Part shown: piece after piece, positions 1 to 11,491 of the stretch
Numbering within the stretch: position 1 is the first letter of the stretch
How the letters are laid out: each line of letters begins with the position of its first letter
Assembly: GCA_037903355.1 (NCBI GenBank)
Contig: JBAJFE010000059.1
Span: forward strand, 310,001 to 374,000
DNA length: 64,000 nucleotides
Direction of reading: 5' to 3'
Source of the DNA: Trichuris trichiura
Taxonomy: Eukaryota; Nematoda; Enoplea; Trichinellida; Trichuridae
Notes under the pieces: generated by a model
What the model saw: only the letters and a program-made list of their open reading frames with translations
Told to the model about the DNA's origin: nothing
Database searches by the model: none
Translations under genes and position numbers: made by a program

Positions 1-2611
1 GTGATAAGAAAACAGCGGGATTTAAAGCACAAAAGCAAGGTGCTACCAACGTCCACGCATGACTCATGACCGAGGCAGTAGAAGTTTAGTGATTTAAGGC
101 TCTGGGTTCCCGTGGTCACTTTTCTGTAAAGGGAAACGGAGTTGAGAAGGGGGTGGCCCTAACCTGAATTGCAGCATGACATAAATTCTTGCAGGATATC
201 TTTGCGGCACTGAGTTCGTAAGAAATAAAATAGAAAAAGCCCTTGCATTGAGTTGTAGGGCACTTGCATTTGCATAGTTATATTGTACTTGTCTGAGGTA
301 ACGGGAAAAAAACTGTGAAGAATTGAAAAACAGAATGAAAATCGAAAAATAAACAAATACCGAAAACAGGACGAGCAACTCTGATATTAGAATTCTTTAT
401 TATCTTGAGTACCCCGGCAGGTACGCAGTTAAAACGTAAACACTTTCTATTTATCTAGCGGAAAAATGAACCGATCCAAAATGTCGATTACAAATAGTCC
501 ATGAAACAAGTTGCCCTTTGATCAAATACTCCAAAGAAGTACAAGCAGACATACGGCCCTTAAGATGAAAATATACAAACACAGTATTGTGAGGCAGGTA
601 AATCTCTGGATGCAGTTGGCGCTTAGAAACAGAATGGGAAAAAATAAGTTGATAGTGAAAGTAGGCATTTCGTAATAATTGAACAAGTTTTTTCCCTACA
701 TAGTTGTGTAACGAAAGAAATACATGCCTGCTGCGTAAATTTTATTTTCAATATCGTCGACGAAGCTTGTATTCACGTGGATTCGTAAATTATAAAACTA
801 CGACCTGCAGCTATTAAAAACTCCCTTTTTCAAAGTTGGGAGCAAAGCTTTTATTATCAATCCTTGAGTGACTAGGCTGAATGCTATTTTTCATTTTTTG
901 ACGCTGCTTTGCTCCGCTTGATTATTAGTAAAAAAAACAATAGCATAAGCAGCAACCAGATCCAAAAGCTTTACCGCCCCAATGAACTGATCCATTTTGC
1001 CACGGGGCGATTTCCTACTTGACCATCTGCCTTGAAAGTTTCAGTTTTTCCTCGTGGGCGAAAACCGAGACCTTTTATGCAGTTAATCTCAGCACTTGAG
1101 TGTATTTTCAATACTGACCACGTGACTTTCCGAACCCGACTACTACGTCACTTATCAAATAATACTGGCACGCCTACCAATTGCTGTTTTACCAAGACTA
1201 CTCATTATAACTTGTCAATAAGTGAATGAAACAACTGGTCGCATGAAATTGAGGACAAGAATAGAAATGATATGACAAGTTGCCTTTTCAATTGCGCCTA
1301 TCTTTCATAATCTTTATTGAGTCTTATCAATCTGTTATCAGCTTCGTTGCTTAGAGAAATAGACGAAAGGTTCGAAGATAGATGGAGAAGTATTCAGAGG
1401 AAAAGCGTAGAGTATTTCCCGCCTAACTTCTGCAGAACTTTACTCACACGGAGCACCTTCGCCAACTTTTCTTGCCAGAAAAGAAAAGTGCAGAATCAGT
1501 AACAAAGTTTTATAATAAAAGAACCCGGAAAATTGTTATTGTAGCAGGATGAACGGCTGGAATTCTGCGAAGCTGTCAAAACTGAGAGGTTGATGGCAAA
1601 ACCTTATTGAAAGGGTAAAAGTTCCAGAGAAATCAGTGACCGCCAAGAAATATCTGAGCTTTCAGGGCACACTGAACGCTCTTTCAAGGTCAGACAAATG
1701 GGATTATTCCAGCACGAAAATAAAGCTAGCTTGCAGCAACGGTAATGTTGAACTTCGAGCGCTGAACAACGATACAATTGTTCAATCACTACTAAAAAGA
1801 GAGGCAGAAACTAGAAAAAGGGAAAGTTGAGCCAGGATTATTTGAAAGGCAAAAAGAATACGATTCAAAAAGGATACTGCGTTTCAAAACAATCCGTGCT
1901 TAAGCAGGCAAGAAGCAACCAACAGCTTTAAAACAAGTGTATATACCCCGCTTATTTCGTTAAGTGTAACTTTTTAGTGTAAACCCAACTTTTAAACTTG
2001 TCTTACATTAAAAAAGTGTTCGAGAGCAATGAAGCAAAAAGTAGGAAAGAACAAAGCGGATATTCTATTATCCGGGTTTATCTACGGAATCGTTTAACCC
2101 GGATGATCTAGCTTTACTGAATAGTCTACTAAAGTGCCTACTATGCAAATATTCATTCTTTCATGCTCGCTGGTCAAAGATACGCGAGAAAAAGAAGTAA
2201 ACATCAGTGCGTTTGGTAAACAAGCTTAACCGGTCGGAGAAGGAATTTTGTTAACTGAACACATAAAAATTTTAATTTCTACTCGCTTTACTTTCTAGCT
2301 TACAACATAAGACGAGCAGCATTTTGATGATGCCCAGGAAAATCGCTAAAGCGGGCAAACTTGGTTAGACAAAACCAATGGATTAGAAACATTGTACTTA
2401 CACCCTGAATTCGCAAAACTAGTTGTCGGTATCACGCTTAATCGCTATTTTCACTCTTATCTATTCGAATGAGGTCAGACATCAAGTGGCAAACACCGCA
2501 TTCGTTGAGACTTGTTTTCACAGAGCTTGAAAGGAAAGGCGAAGAACAGCGCGCAATAGCTTAACGAGCAGTCTTTAAGCCCGGTTACTTACCAACCGTC
2601 TTATACAGAGG
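1..2611. other. Intergenic, no gene recognised
   Basis: AT-rich sequence with only short, unconserved reading frames (up to about 94 codons) on either strand. I see no protein family, repeat unit or RNA gene here. Promoter elements of the downstream OXSM gene presumably lie at the right end, but no clear core promoter motif is visible. Confidence 0.5.
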
Positions 2612-4129
2612 ATGAAGCTGCCTACCAGTCTACGGCAAGCAGTACGCGTAGTGGTTACCGGTGTTGGTGCCGTAACGCCCCTTGGAGTGGGGGCTGGCCG
2701 GTCTTGGGAACGTTTATTAGCCTGCCATTCGGGCATTGGGAAGCTAACAGGCGAAGAGTTTGAAAAAATGCCAGCGAAGGTAGCCGCTCTGGTTCCCAGA
2801 GGAAAGGAAGAACATCAATTTGACGAGAAGCGGTTCACCGATGCTGAGTGGCGCCAAATGTCCAAAGCAACGGCTTTCGCAGTTGTCGCAGCCGAAGAAG
2901 CGCTAGCCGATGCTCAGTGGAAGCCGAATACGGACAAAGAACTTCACAACACAGGAGTAAGCATTGGTACCGGCATGATCGACCTTAGTGACGTGATCAA
3001 AACAGGTATCCCTTCTTTTGTTTAGAATTCAGGTTCGCGCAATCCTTGCGTAAAGTATGCCTTTTGGGTGCACATTTTGCAGCTAAAATCTAATCTCTTT
3101 TGCTCCTTCCTTGAAATGTATGACCTTGGGCCCACCTACCTTTTCTAGCAGACTATTTTGCCGGTCGCTTACAAGCTTGTGGGACAGCTTTTGCTTTTAG
3201 GCACACGTCTAGCTGAACAAGGGCCCAAGATCGTTTCGCCTTACTTCATCCCTCGTATATTACCCAATATGATAGCCGGTCATTTGGCCATACGTTACGG
3301 CATAAAGGGGCCAAATCATTGTGTCAGCACAGCTTGTACCACTGGTCTTCATTCAATCGGCGATGCATTTATGATGATACAGAGAGGCTTAGCGAATGTG
3401 ATGATCTGCGGAAGTGCCGAATCGTCAATTAATGGCTTGTGTGTGGCTGGTTTTTGTAGAATCCGGGCGCTTTGTACGAAGTTCAATTCCGACCCTCAAC
3501 AAGCTAGTCGCCCGTTCGACAGCGAGCGCGACGGCTTTGTGATGGGAGAAGGTGCTGGCGTGTTGATATTAGAAGAACTTCAGCATGCATTGGAGAGAAA
3601 TGCTCGCATTTACGCCGAAGTACTCGGATATGGTCTCAGCGGCGATGGATATCATTTAACGTCTCCTTGTCCGGATGGAGCAGGTGCTAAGCTAAGCATG
3701 AGACGCGCCCTTACGGATGCTGGTGTGAAACCTGAGGAAGTTGGTTACGTGAATGCCCACGCGACATCTACGAAACAGGGCGACAGCGCGGAAACCACCG
3801 CTATTTACGAGATCGCTAATGAAGGCGGGAAAAGGGCAGACAAGGAGCAGCCGTTGGTCTCGTCTTGCAAAGGTGCCATTGGTCACTTGCTCGGCGCCGC
3901 TGGTTCAGTTGAAACGATCGTTACAGCTCTAAGTTGCTATCACGGTGTGGTGCCACCAAATCGCAACTTGAAGAAAGTTGATGTTCCAATGAATATGAAC
4001 TTTTCACATTCGGAAAAGGCTACTCCATTTCCGACCAGTTCGTTCACGTCCAGAAGAGTTGCCATGAAAAATTCCTTTGGTTTTTGGGGAGCCAACGCAA
4101 CGTTATGTTTGGCTAGCATGGATCAGTGA
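2612..4129 (+). CDS. OXSM: Mitochondrial 3-oxoacyl-[ACP] synthase (beta-ketoacyl synthase II type)
   Basis: Condensing enzyme that extends acyl-ACP with malonyl-ACP in mitochondrial fatty acid synthesis (the lipoate precursor pathway). Two exons, 2612..3005 and 3201..4129, joined in phase 1 across a 195-nt GT..AG intron whose acceptor is TTGCTTTTAG at 3191-3200; the predicted product is 440 aa, the usual size for FabF/OXSM. The start ATG at 2612 is followed within ten residues by the family N-terminus (VVVTGVGAVTPLG). The active-site Cys lies in STACTTG (about residue 177), and the two catalytic His in NAHATST (about 317) and GAIGHLLGAAG (about 359). RDGFVMGEGAGVL and EVLGYGLSGDG are also family motifs. 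One oddity is that the normally invariant C-terminal loop NSFGFGG reads NSFGFWG. No strong transit peptide is visible. A poly(A) signal AATAAA lies at 4310-4315. Confidence 0.95.
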
Positions 4130-5351
4130 CAGCATGTTACCGGTGACGAACAGAACCATCGCCTGTTGCTTACCATTTGTTTTGCTTAGTCTCAGTAGCA
4201 GCGTTTGCCGCCAAAGCTGTTTGGGTTTTGAAGTTATTTGATACGTTGTCCGTTGCTATCTCTTTCTGGTCAACAAAGAACATTCGGTGATATCTTCGTT
4301 AAAACAAGCAATAAATCTATTGCAGGTGAAAAGGTGCTTATCATGAGCTCTGTTTCGCGCGCTATGCAGTATTCCTTCATGCCTTTATTTCATCATTCAC
4401 CGTCCCACTTAATCAACATGTAGTCATACTTTTGTGAATGTGTACACTTTCACGCCTATGCAATTTTGCTATAATTTTTTCTACCGTCTCCTCGATTAAT
4501 AATTCCACCCAGGCTTTCGCTTCACATCTACTTACACGAAATAAGTTGCTTTATCTTATCAGAGAAGTGTTTTCCATTTCGTCTATTTTCTTGTGAACGT
4601 TTACGTTTTAAATGCTCTGTCCTATTAATATGAACACAAGGTCACTTTGTTTCGCAATCATTTAATTCTTTGCTAAGTTTTAGTACACATTCAGTTTTTT
4701 GAAATGCTTCAAGTTTGCGTTAGGGTAAACAATCGAAACAATGTTACTCCATTTGCACCTTCCCAGAAGCTCCTACTTTTCATTAACGAATTTGAAGTCA
4801 TGGAGGTTGAGCTGTAACATCACTGAAAAGTGTACTACTATTGAAACTTCCTAAAATTTATGAATATTTATACAGATCCGTATGAAGATATACATGCTCT
4901 TAGTTTAGTCCTCAAATCCGTCATGTTTAGAGCAATGAGAAGTGTTCCTCTTAGTAGTTGTCCTGTTCTTAGGACGTATTTGTGCGGACAAATAATTCAT
5001 AACGTTTAAAGTACTAATTTTCTTACTAATGCTCTCTCATCACCCACTTTTAACTAGCCTCAAATGAACAAAGGAAGTGCTACAAGCTTGTGAACCGCCA
5101 AAGCGGAAAAGCGAAAATTATTTCAAGATTGTAACCTTTCACTTACTCAAACCAGCACTAACGCCGACGGTCTATTGATTACTCTAAAAGGAAAGCACCT
5201 CGCGTACCTCAGCTATCGATATAATAGCGCAGAGTTCATACTTTTACTGTGCATAATGATCTGAGAATTTCCATGTCGACTACAGCTTTACGTAGACAAA
5301 CAAATGCAAAAAAATATATTAAAAAACTAATTGCTGACGAGCAGCTAGCTG
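4130..5351. other. Intergenic between OXSM and PUS10 (convergent 3' ends)
   Basis: Holds the OXSM 3' UTR with AATAAA at 4310-4315, about 180 nt after the stop, then AT-rich sequence up to the stop of the minus-strand PUS10 gene. No other gene is supported. Confidence 0.5.
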
Positions 5352-6701
5352 CTATCCTTTATTGGTATCTACTGACTGGACATCCAATTCCACAAGATCT
5401 ACAGCAATGCCAAGAAAGTCTGATATGTTAGGAAGTGTGCGGCCAAAATCGCCGTGAACAAATTCTTTGATATACGTGCCTGCTTCCGTAGTGATTAAAA
5501 TGAAAAAGTCACACAAATCTTGCCCGTGCCACGCATGGATCCTTTCTATTCGCCGAGAGCGAGTGGCAAGTGTGCGGCGATGCAATACCCTTACTGGTGT
5601 TTTTTGTTCAATGTTCATTGGCGCTAACGAAATCAACTTGGACAGTTGTTCCGTTTCAACAGGCCCAGCAGCACGACAAAGAGCCACGTAGGTTTTTGTC
5701 TTTTCCGTCTCGCACGATTTCAAGTTAACAAACTCCTCTTTTGTCACCTCTCTGAGGTCGACAATGTTAATATCATTTGTTGAAGAGTTTATGGCAGACT
5801 GCATTTGCTCAATATCCAATTGATTAATATTGCACTCGCGACATCCAATACACTGAACAACAAAGGGCCTTCCGTTTCCCAACATGCGGACATCAACATC
5901 TTCTCGGCCCCCGGCGGAGAAAACGACATCATCGCATCTTAATCGCTCTTTAAGTACTTTAGCAAGATAATCTTGTATGCATCCGACAAAGACAACTCCA
6001 TTGCCAACCAGCCAAGGAGTCTGGTATAAATGGCGCGAAAATTTGATGTACCGCCCAGCCAGCAGGGTCGGTTCTGTCATAAGCTTCGTTTGAACATTAC
6101 AAGGCGTGACTTCATCGGTTAAGGTAAGCTGGTTGGCCAATTCGTTTCGTTGGTCAGAATCCAGTCGTTCAATAAATGCTTGAAGCTTTGTCTTGCTTAA
6201 GTTCGAAAGTTCCTGTCCAGTAATACTTTTCAAAATTGCAAAAAGGCGTTCGTCTTCCATTTTATTTGTAAATGCGCAAAGTATTGACAATTTTCCATTC
6301 AAGTCGTGACGAATACCCGTTTGGATTTCTACTAAATGTATAAGTGCAACTTTAAGCAACTCCTTCCATGTCGAATGGGTCGCATCTCTTTGCGCGAGTC
6401 TATCGCGAATAGAAAAGCAAACTGGCAACTCAGTTAGTAGCTTGAACGTGCAGACTTTGTAATTTTCTGCTTGGAGAGAGCTCATAAGCTGACCAAAAGC
6501 TTTTCTAATGAAGCTCGGTTGCAAGAGGCCAACGCAGCAACAGCAGACGGGAAAAACGCGATCAACAACCGCTGAAGCGTCGGATGAAAGCTTACACGCT
6601 TCGATGGACGAAATGAAAAAATCTGAAGCGCAGTTGCATTTACACAAACAATAACCACTGGGCGACTGCTCAGCCATAGTAGCCGCTTCTGTACTTGCCA
6701 T
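5352..6701 (-). CDS. PUS10: tRNA pseudouridine synthase Pus10, intronless
   Basis: Isomerises uridine to pseudouridine in tRNA (positions 54/55 in archaea and some animals); in animals Pus10 has also been linked to miRNA processing. Single open frame of 449 aa (human about 529), start ATG at 6701. The N-terminal part has Cys clusters (CLCKCNC and VCCCCVG) matching the zinc-binding Cys pairs of the family's accessory THUMP-like domain. The catalytic domain begins near RYIKFSRHLYQTPW. The catalytic Asp lies in GREDVDVRMLGNGRPF, and IEQKTPVRVLHRR and AGTYIKEFVHGDFGRT are diagnostic Pus10 motifs close to the C-terminus. Lack of introns contrasts with the intron-rich genes elsewhere in the window; no poly(A) tract or target-site duplication was seen to argue for a retrocopy. 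Confidence 0.95.
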   Translation of the reverse strand: MASTEAATMAEQSPSGYCLCKCNCASDFFISSIEACKLSSDASAVVDRVFPVCCCCVGLLQPSFIRKAFGQLMSSLQAENYKVCTFKLLTELPVCFSIRDRLAQRDATHSTWKELLKVALIHLVEIQTGIRHDLNGKLSILCAFTNKMEDERLFAILKSITGQELSNLSKTKLQAFIERLDSDQRNELANQLTLTDEVTPCNVQTKLMTEPTLLAGRYIKFSRHLYQTPWLVGNGVVFVGCIQDYLAKVLKERLRCDDVVFSAGGREDVDVRMLGNGRPFVVQCIGCRECNINQLDIEQMQSAINSSTNDINIVDLREVTKEEFVNLKSCETEKTKTYVALCRAAGPVETEQLSKLISLAPMNIEQKTPVRVLHRRTLATRSRRIERIHAWHGQDLCDFFILITTEAGTYIKEFVHGDFGRTLPNISDFLGIAVDLVELDVQSVDTNKG

Positions 6702-7281
6702 CCTAAACTTTGAAGGGGTTTAAGGTTTACTCACTAAAGTTGCCGATCTCCTACTTCTCGATAGCTTCCGAATCATCTCATCTTTTGACCATGACTAAAC
6801 GACGAATGCGATTATCATTCGCTTTAATGTCTATATCATTAAATCTTACTATATATTTATGGCAGGCTTCCCCATTATAAAGAAAAGTAAGCCCTAAGCT
6901 GACAATGCCCATAAACCGACCTAACTTTCAGAAATCAGTTGGACCATAAGCATTCAACAGAAAAGGGTACAAAGCAATATTAACAGTTCATACCAGCGCA
7001 AAAGTGACTGAAGCAGTTGGACAAATAAAAAACAAGTGAAGACGTCACAGGAATTGCAAAGACACCAAAAGAAGGGCTCGTCAGACGTCTGACAGTTTCA
7101 CTTGATGTGGAAAATGGCTATGTATGCTCACTGGTGTGTCCATGCTGATGATCGCTTCGTCGAACAGTTCTTTGCTTGGTTGGACTAAAGGCATGAACAA
7201 AACATGGCAGAAATATGCAATCAATTTAGAAGGACCGATTCGCACCCCACCCGACCAGGAACATTTAACTTAAAACAGTTC
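6702..7281. other. Intergenic upstream of PUS10
   Basis: About 580 nt between the PUS10 start and the left border of the tandem duplication. No gene or repeat recognised. Confidence 0.45.
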
Positions 7282-9004
7282 TTTTCAAATCAGTACAGTT
7301 TTACCCGCCATAAAGGAACACCCTGTAAAGCAACATATAAGCCTAGGCTGCAACAAATGACTCAACGAAAATTACGAAACAGTGGACCACTTTTGAACGA
7401 AGGCGAGTATACTGTCTACCCTGGAACTATTCTACAAGTGAGTAAGCAAGGGTTGCAGTCTCGCGTAACGAAGTTGTTTCAACCAGTTCAAAACCTTCAA
7501 CTGCTTTCACAAAAAGTCTAACACTCCCAAGTCTTAAATAACAAAGAAACAAACCAAAAAATTGGCAACTTACCTACATACGGAAGCAATTACGATTCTT
7601 CTAAAACACTTCGGAACAGTCGGAATTAGCAAGGCAATAACACAAAAATTAATAAAAAGCAAAACGTTTTTCGCTATACATTTTATAAACGCTCAGAATC
7701 AACAATTGTACCTTTACAACGCAGCGTATACAATACAAAGTTTTCAGGTTACAAACCTAAATCTTTCCTCAATGTTCATCGACGCAACCCATTCGCATTT
7801 TGCAGTCTATACTCTTTTCTGTTATCATCAACGATGTGTGCACGTTCCCGCTTTTCCTGACAAGAATAATTGGCTGGACTAAGTCAAACGGAAAGCAAAC
7901 AGAAAGATGAGAAAACTGAGTGTTTCACTTTACTCCATCCAACCACGAAAAACAAAAGTTGAACGATGCGCGGTTGCAAGTCGCTCTCTTTGGTGGTTTA
8001 AATTTTTCAATCGACTGGGTCAAGTCGTGCCTATTTAAAACATTCCATTCAATGCTTAATGGCACCGTACGATGCCAGGGTCATGTTGTGATTTTTCTTC
8101 TACCTTTTTTCCTTGAAAACAAATGTCTTTTAACGCTCTTTTTAAATTTCACGTGCGCTTTTATTACGGAAGGGTACAAAGCGTTTATTTTCATTTACCA
8201 ATAAACGGTTTTTCGAAGCTTTCGGAACTCTTCATGCTCCGTCATCAACAGTAACAATAACAAGACCTACGCGCGACAGTTAGTATTGCGTCAGCATGGA
8301 GTTAGTTTAAGGTCACAACGGGTGGGGATGAAAAACGAATTTAAATTATGTCCGGTTTTTAGTCTTTTCTTCTGATACTGCCGGTTAGGAGGATTGTCCG
8401 TATTGTTTTTCTTATCTTGCCAAAACCTTTTTCTTAATTCTAAACTTATTTATAGCTCAACGTCGTCGTACCAAGTACCTACGCTCTATATAACCTAACC
8501 ATCATTATTTTAACAACTACCGAAATTTTCGGTTATTTCCTGGTGGTGGTTACGGTATTACGCTACAAGGTTGATGGATTAGTACAATACAGTGCATTCA
8601 CACTACATGGAGTCGTACTGTTTTACCTCTATAAGCAAGTTACCAAACGCTTGTTAACCTAATGCCTCTTTTCTTCCTTTTTTTGTCTTTCTACTGGTAA
8701 AATGTGAAAGCTGAAAGTCTTGCTTTAAATCAGCTTAGCTTACTTAGCAAGGCTCGACGTTGCTTGGCAACTTTTTCCATTTGCAATTTAAACTGTTACA
8801 GTTGCATGCTTAAGTCGGTTTGAACGTTCTACCTGGGCTGACATTAACAAAGTAAATGTATGCTTTCCACAGGATTCCGATCACTTCGGAAGTTTATCCC
8901 ATCCTGATAATTGTATTTCTATGTTGCGCGTATTCGCGTACTTGTAACCTGTACTGTCACAATTTAATTCTCCCATTTCCTCGTTGCAGAGATTACGTAA
9001 ATTG

Positions 9005-10440
9005 ATGGCTACACGGAGTAGTAATAGCGTCCCAGCAGGCGATTCCGGTGGTCACTCTGCGTATGAGCCTATCGACCGCGCGCTATCGAATATCGAATTT
9101 AACATGGCAGATGTTGAACTGCGTGAATACTCTGCGTCGCCTCAAGCAACTCCGCAACAGTTGTTAAACTGGAGACCAAGAATGGAATTACTTAAAAGCA
9201 TGTTCGCTTTTTACGATGATTCAGATCGCAATCGTTTGCTGACAGTAGAAAAGGAGCTTATGTTTAGAGGTCAACTTGTAGTTGCTAAAAAAGCAAATTT
9301 CAAATTAGTGCGGAGTATAGTGGTGAAGCTGCCAGATTCCAAAGGAGACTTGTCCTTGTTGACAATCGACCGTTACAGATGGGTTCGCCGTCCTATGGAA
9401 ATATACTTTTTGTATCGTGACTTCGCCACCTGTTTTCCTCCATGGCTGGAGCTGGTGAACTCCAAACCAAGGTTCTCTTGGCCTGATCGTTACTCTTTGC
9501 CATCTGCTCGGCCTGTTACATGTGAATTTGACATTACAACCGAAAGGTTTCGCAAATTCAAGCCAAGTCCATCTTTGGAAAATTGGTCTAGCGATGGTCT
9601 TATGGTTAGAATAACGAAAGTGTTCGAGCCTCATTTGTTCTTGGCTAGACCGCTTCAATGGTTGAAGCAATTCTTACAGTTTCGCCAAGCAAAGTTTTCT
9701 ATGACCTTTACAAAGAGCAACTTCGTCTTGATGCCCGTTTGTTAACAGTTGGCTTACCAGTATGCTTATGAATGGCATCGAGGAGAAGTTTTGTCGCTTC
9801 CAAAAGGTTTAGGATTGATGAACATCCTTTATCTGGATGAAGGTTACACTGGTCTAATTCGCTGCGACAAAGTATTCCACTTGGTCAAACGTTTTACGAG
9901 TTACGAAATTGGACTTCTGCGCATCAAGTTAGCAGGTGTGGCAAGGGTATTCTTTGTGACCATTCTTTCATATTTTATATCTGTAATTAAAACCAGCTTT
10001 ACCAACAGATAGGTGAATGATCCCATTAAGCCTTAGAATGAGCGAAGAACTGATGATGAATTACACTCAGTCCTTAGCCTTGCTTTGGAGCGTAGCATAG
10101 TTACTTGAGGCGTTGTTCGAGCCTACAATTAAAGAAGGCGCATCATTGTGTAGCCTATCTGATTTGACGGTGTTGAATGGAATTGTTGGAAAAATGAAGA
10201 TTCATCCTCATTTTTTATTTATTAGGCATACTTCCACCTCCGGGTGGATGGCCACGGGAAGCGTATGAGTACGTTGAAGAGGACTGCTTGGGCAAGGATC
10301 TACTCTTTCTAATGACCCAGCAGAAAGGCAACGTTTATGAAGGCTACTTAGCACACGGTTGTAAAAACAAGACTTCGTTCAAAGCTGGGTCGCTGACAGG
10401 TGCAAGTTTTCAACCTTTAGATGGCGAAAACAGGCTGGGT
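9005..10440 (+). pseudogene. Tudor-domain gene, broken tandem copy
   Basis: Counterpart of the intact gene at 23,023-24,612. The first about 680 nt is open and nearly identical. A 4-nt net deletion near 9690 then shifts the frame, and at least twenty further deletions of 1 to about 25 nt follow through the Tudor core, the intron, the second exon and the 3' flank up to about 10,610, making this stretch about 230 nt shorter than its sister (939 versus 1169 nt). The second exon (from 10,236, after TTTATTAG) has several frame-breaking losses and no longer encodes the domain end. The splice acceptor before the first exon (CTCGTTGCAG) is kept. A truncated product ending soon after 9740 is possible, but the Tudor fold would be lost. 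Confidence 0.85.
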
Positions 10441-10719
10441 CAGTTGGTTTGAAGTATTAAGTGCAAATTTCATCCGATTGAAATCGTGTGTGTTTTTCCC
10501 AGTTCAGGAACGTTTGTTTGCTCGTTGTAGCGTGTATCGTTTACTGCTAGTTTTTAAAGCTTCGTAAACGTTTCCGAAAATTACCTTTCTAACGGTTATT
10601 GTTGTTCCATCTTAACTAAACAATGATAAACGTTGAAGGGACCTGTGTATACTTCTGCCTTTTGCGCCATCGTGCCTGGGCTGATAGGCTAAAGTAGGTA
10701 TTCAGAGCAGAAATTCAGT

Positions 10720-10908
10720 ATGGCAGGACAAAGTCAAACTTATCGCTACTGTATTGTTCCTGCTTCCACGTTGATGAGCAGTATGCATGGCACGTCAAAG
10801 CCAAAGACTCGAGGGAAGCATTTCAGGGAACGGCTAAAGTCAGAAATTAGAAAACCTAGGCGGAGAGATGGACAAATGCTGAAATGCAGTGATAATTTTT
10901 TACCGTGA
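10720..10908 (+). other. Small open frame, 62 codons, shared by both tandem units
   Basis: ATG-started open frame with a basic C-terminal half, not recognised as a family. The copy at 24,969-25,157 differs at five nucleotides by eye, four of them changing the amino acid, which does not indicate protein-level constraint. It may simply be a by-product of the duplicated DNA. Confidence 0.15.
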
Positions 10909-11491
10909 GGTGAACAAGTAGAAAGGTAAATACAAATTTATAGTATAGTCAAAATGATTAGCTGAACTGAACCAAGTAACTCCATCAGTTTTGTATGAAC
11001 GTTGCGCCTCTTAATACCTGCTCTAGGGAAAGGCAGCACAGGATGACTGTGGATGTTCGAAGCTGCGCAGCGCGAGTACGCTGTATTTTGTCAGTGGACT
11101 CAGAGAACTCCAAACCTTTGAATCTGAATGTGTTCATTATGTTTTCTATTGTTTATTTTTATTTATTTCAATGAGAGGGGAATATTGGTAACTTTAATCG
11201 ACGTTGCTAGTAGTTTCCGCTGCTGTACTTGTACAACAAAAGTGTGTTAATTTACGTTTTTTTCTTCAATCCAAAACTGAACTAGAGTGAATGTCGAGAA
11301 TAAATACAAATTAGCGCAGCGGATCTCGCATTTTAATATGCCGTGGAAGTGTAAGCATAGGTTAAAGCGGTGTTCAATTTGATTAATGGTTTTCAAAAAA
11401 GCTGTGGTCTTCACCTGTAAAAGGAACCATGGGTTTGAGGTGCTTCAGGAAATGCCCGTCGGGAAAGGTATAGCGGGGGGAGGGTCGGATA

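Noticed and set aside
94..378. Minus-strand open frame of 94 codons
   Set aside because: Low-complexity hydrophobic translation, no family resemblance, overlapping alternative frame.
3179..3200. A 22-nt intron in OXSM instead of one 195-nt intron
   Set aside because: Too short to be spliced. The single 3006-3200 intron restores phase and family alignment.
7204..8204. Three consecutive plus-strand open frames, partly repeated at 17,145-17,489
   Set aside because: The repetition is explained by the tandem duplication. The main frame has no ATG, substitutions between copies are not biased to silent sites, and no domain is recognised.
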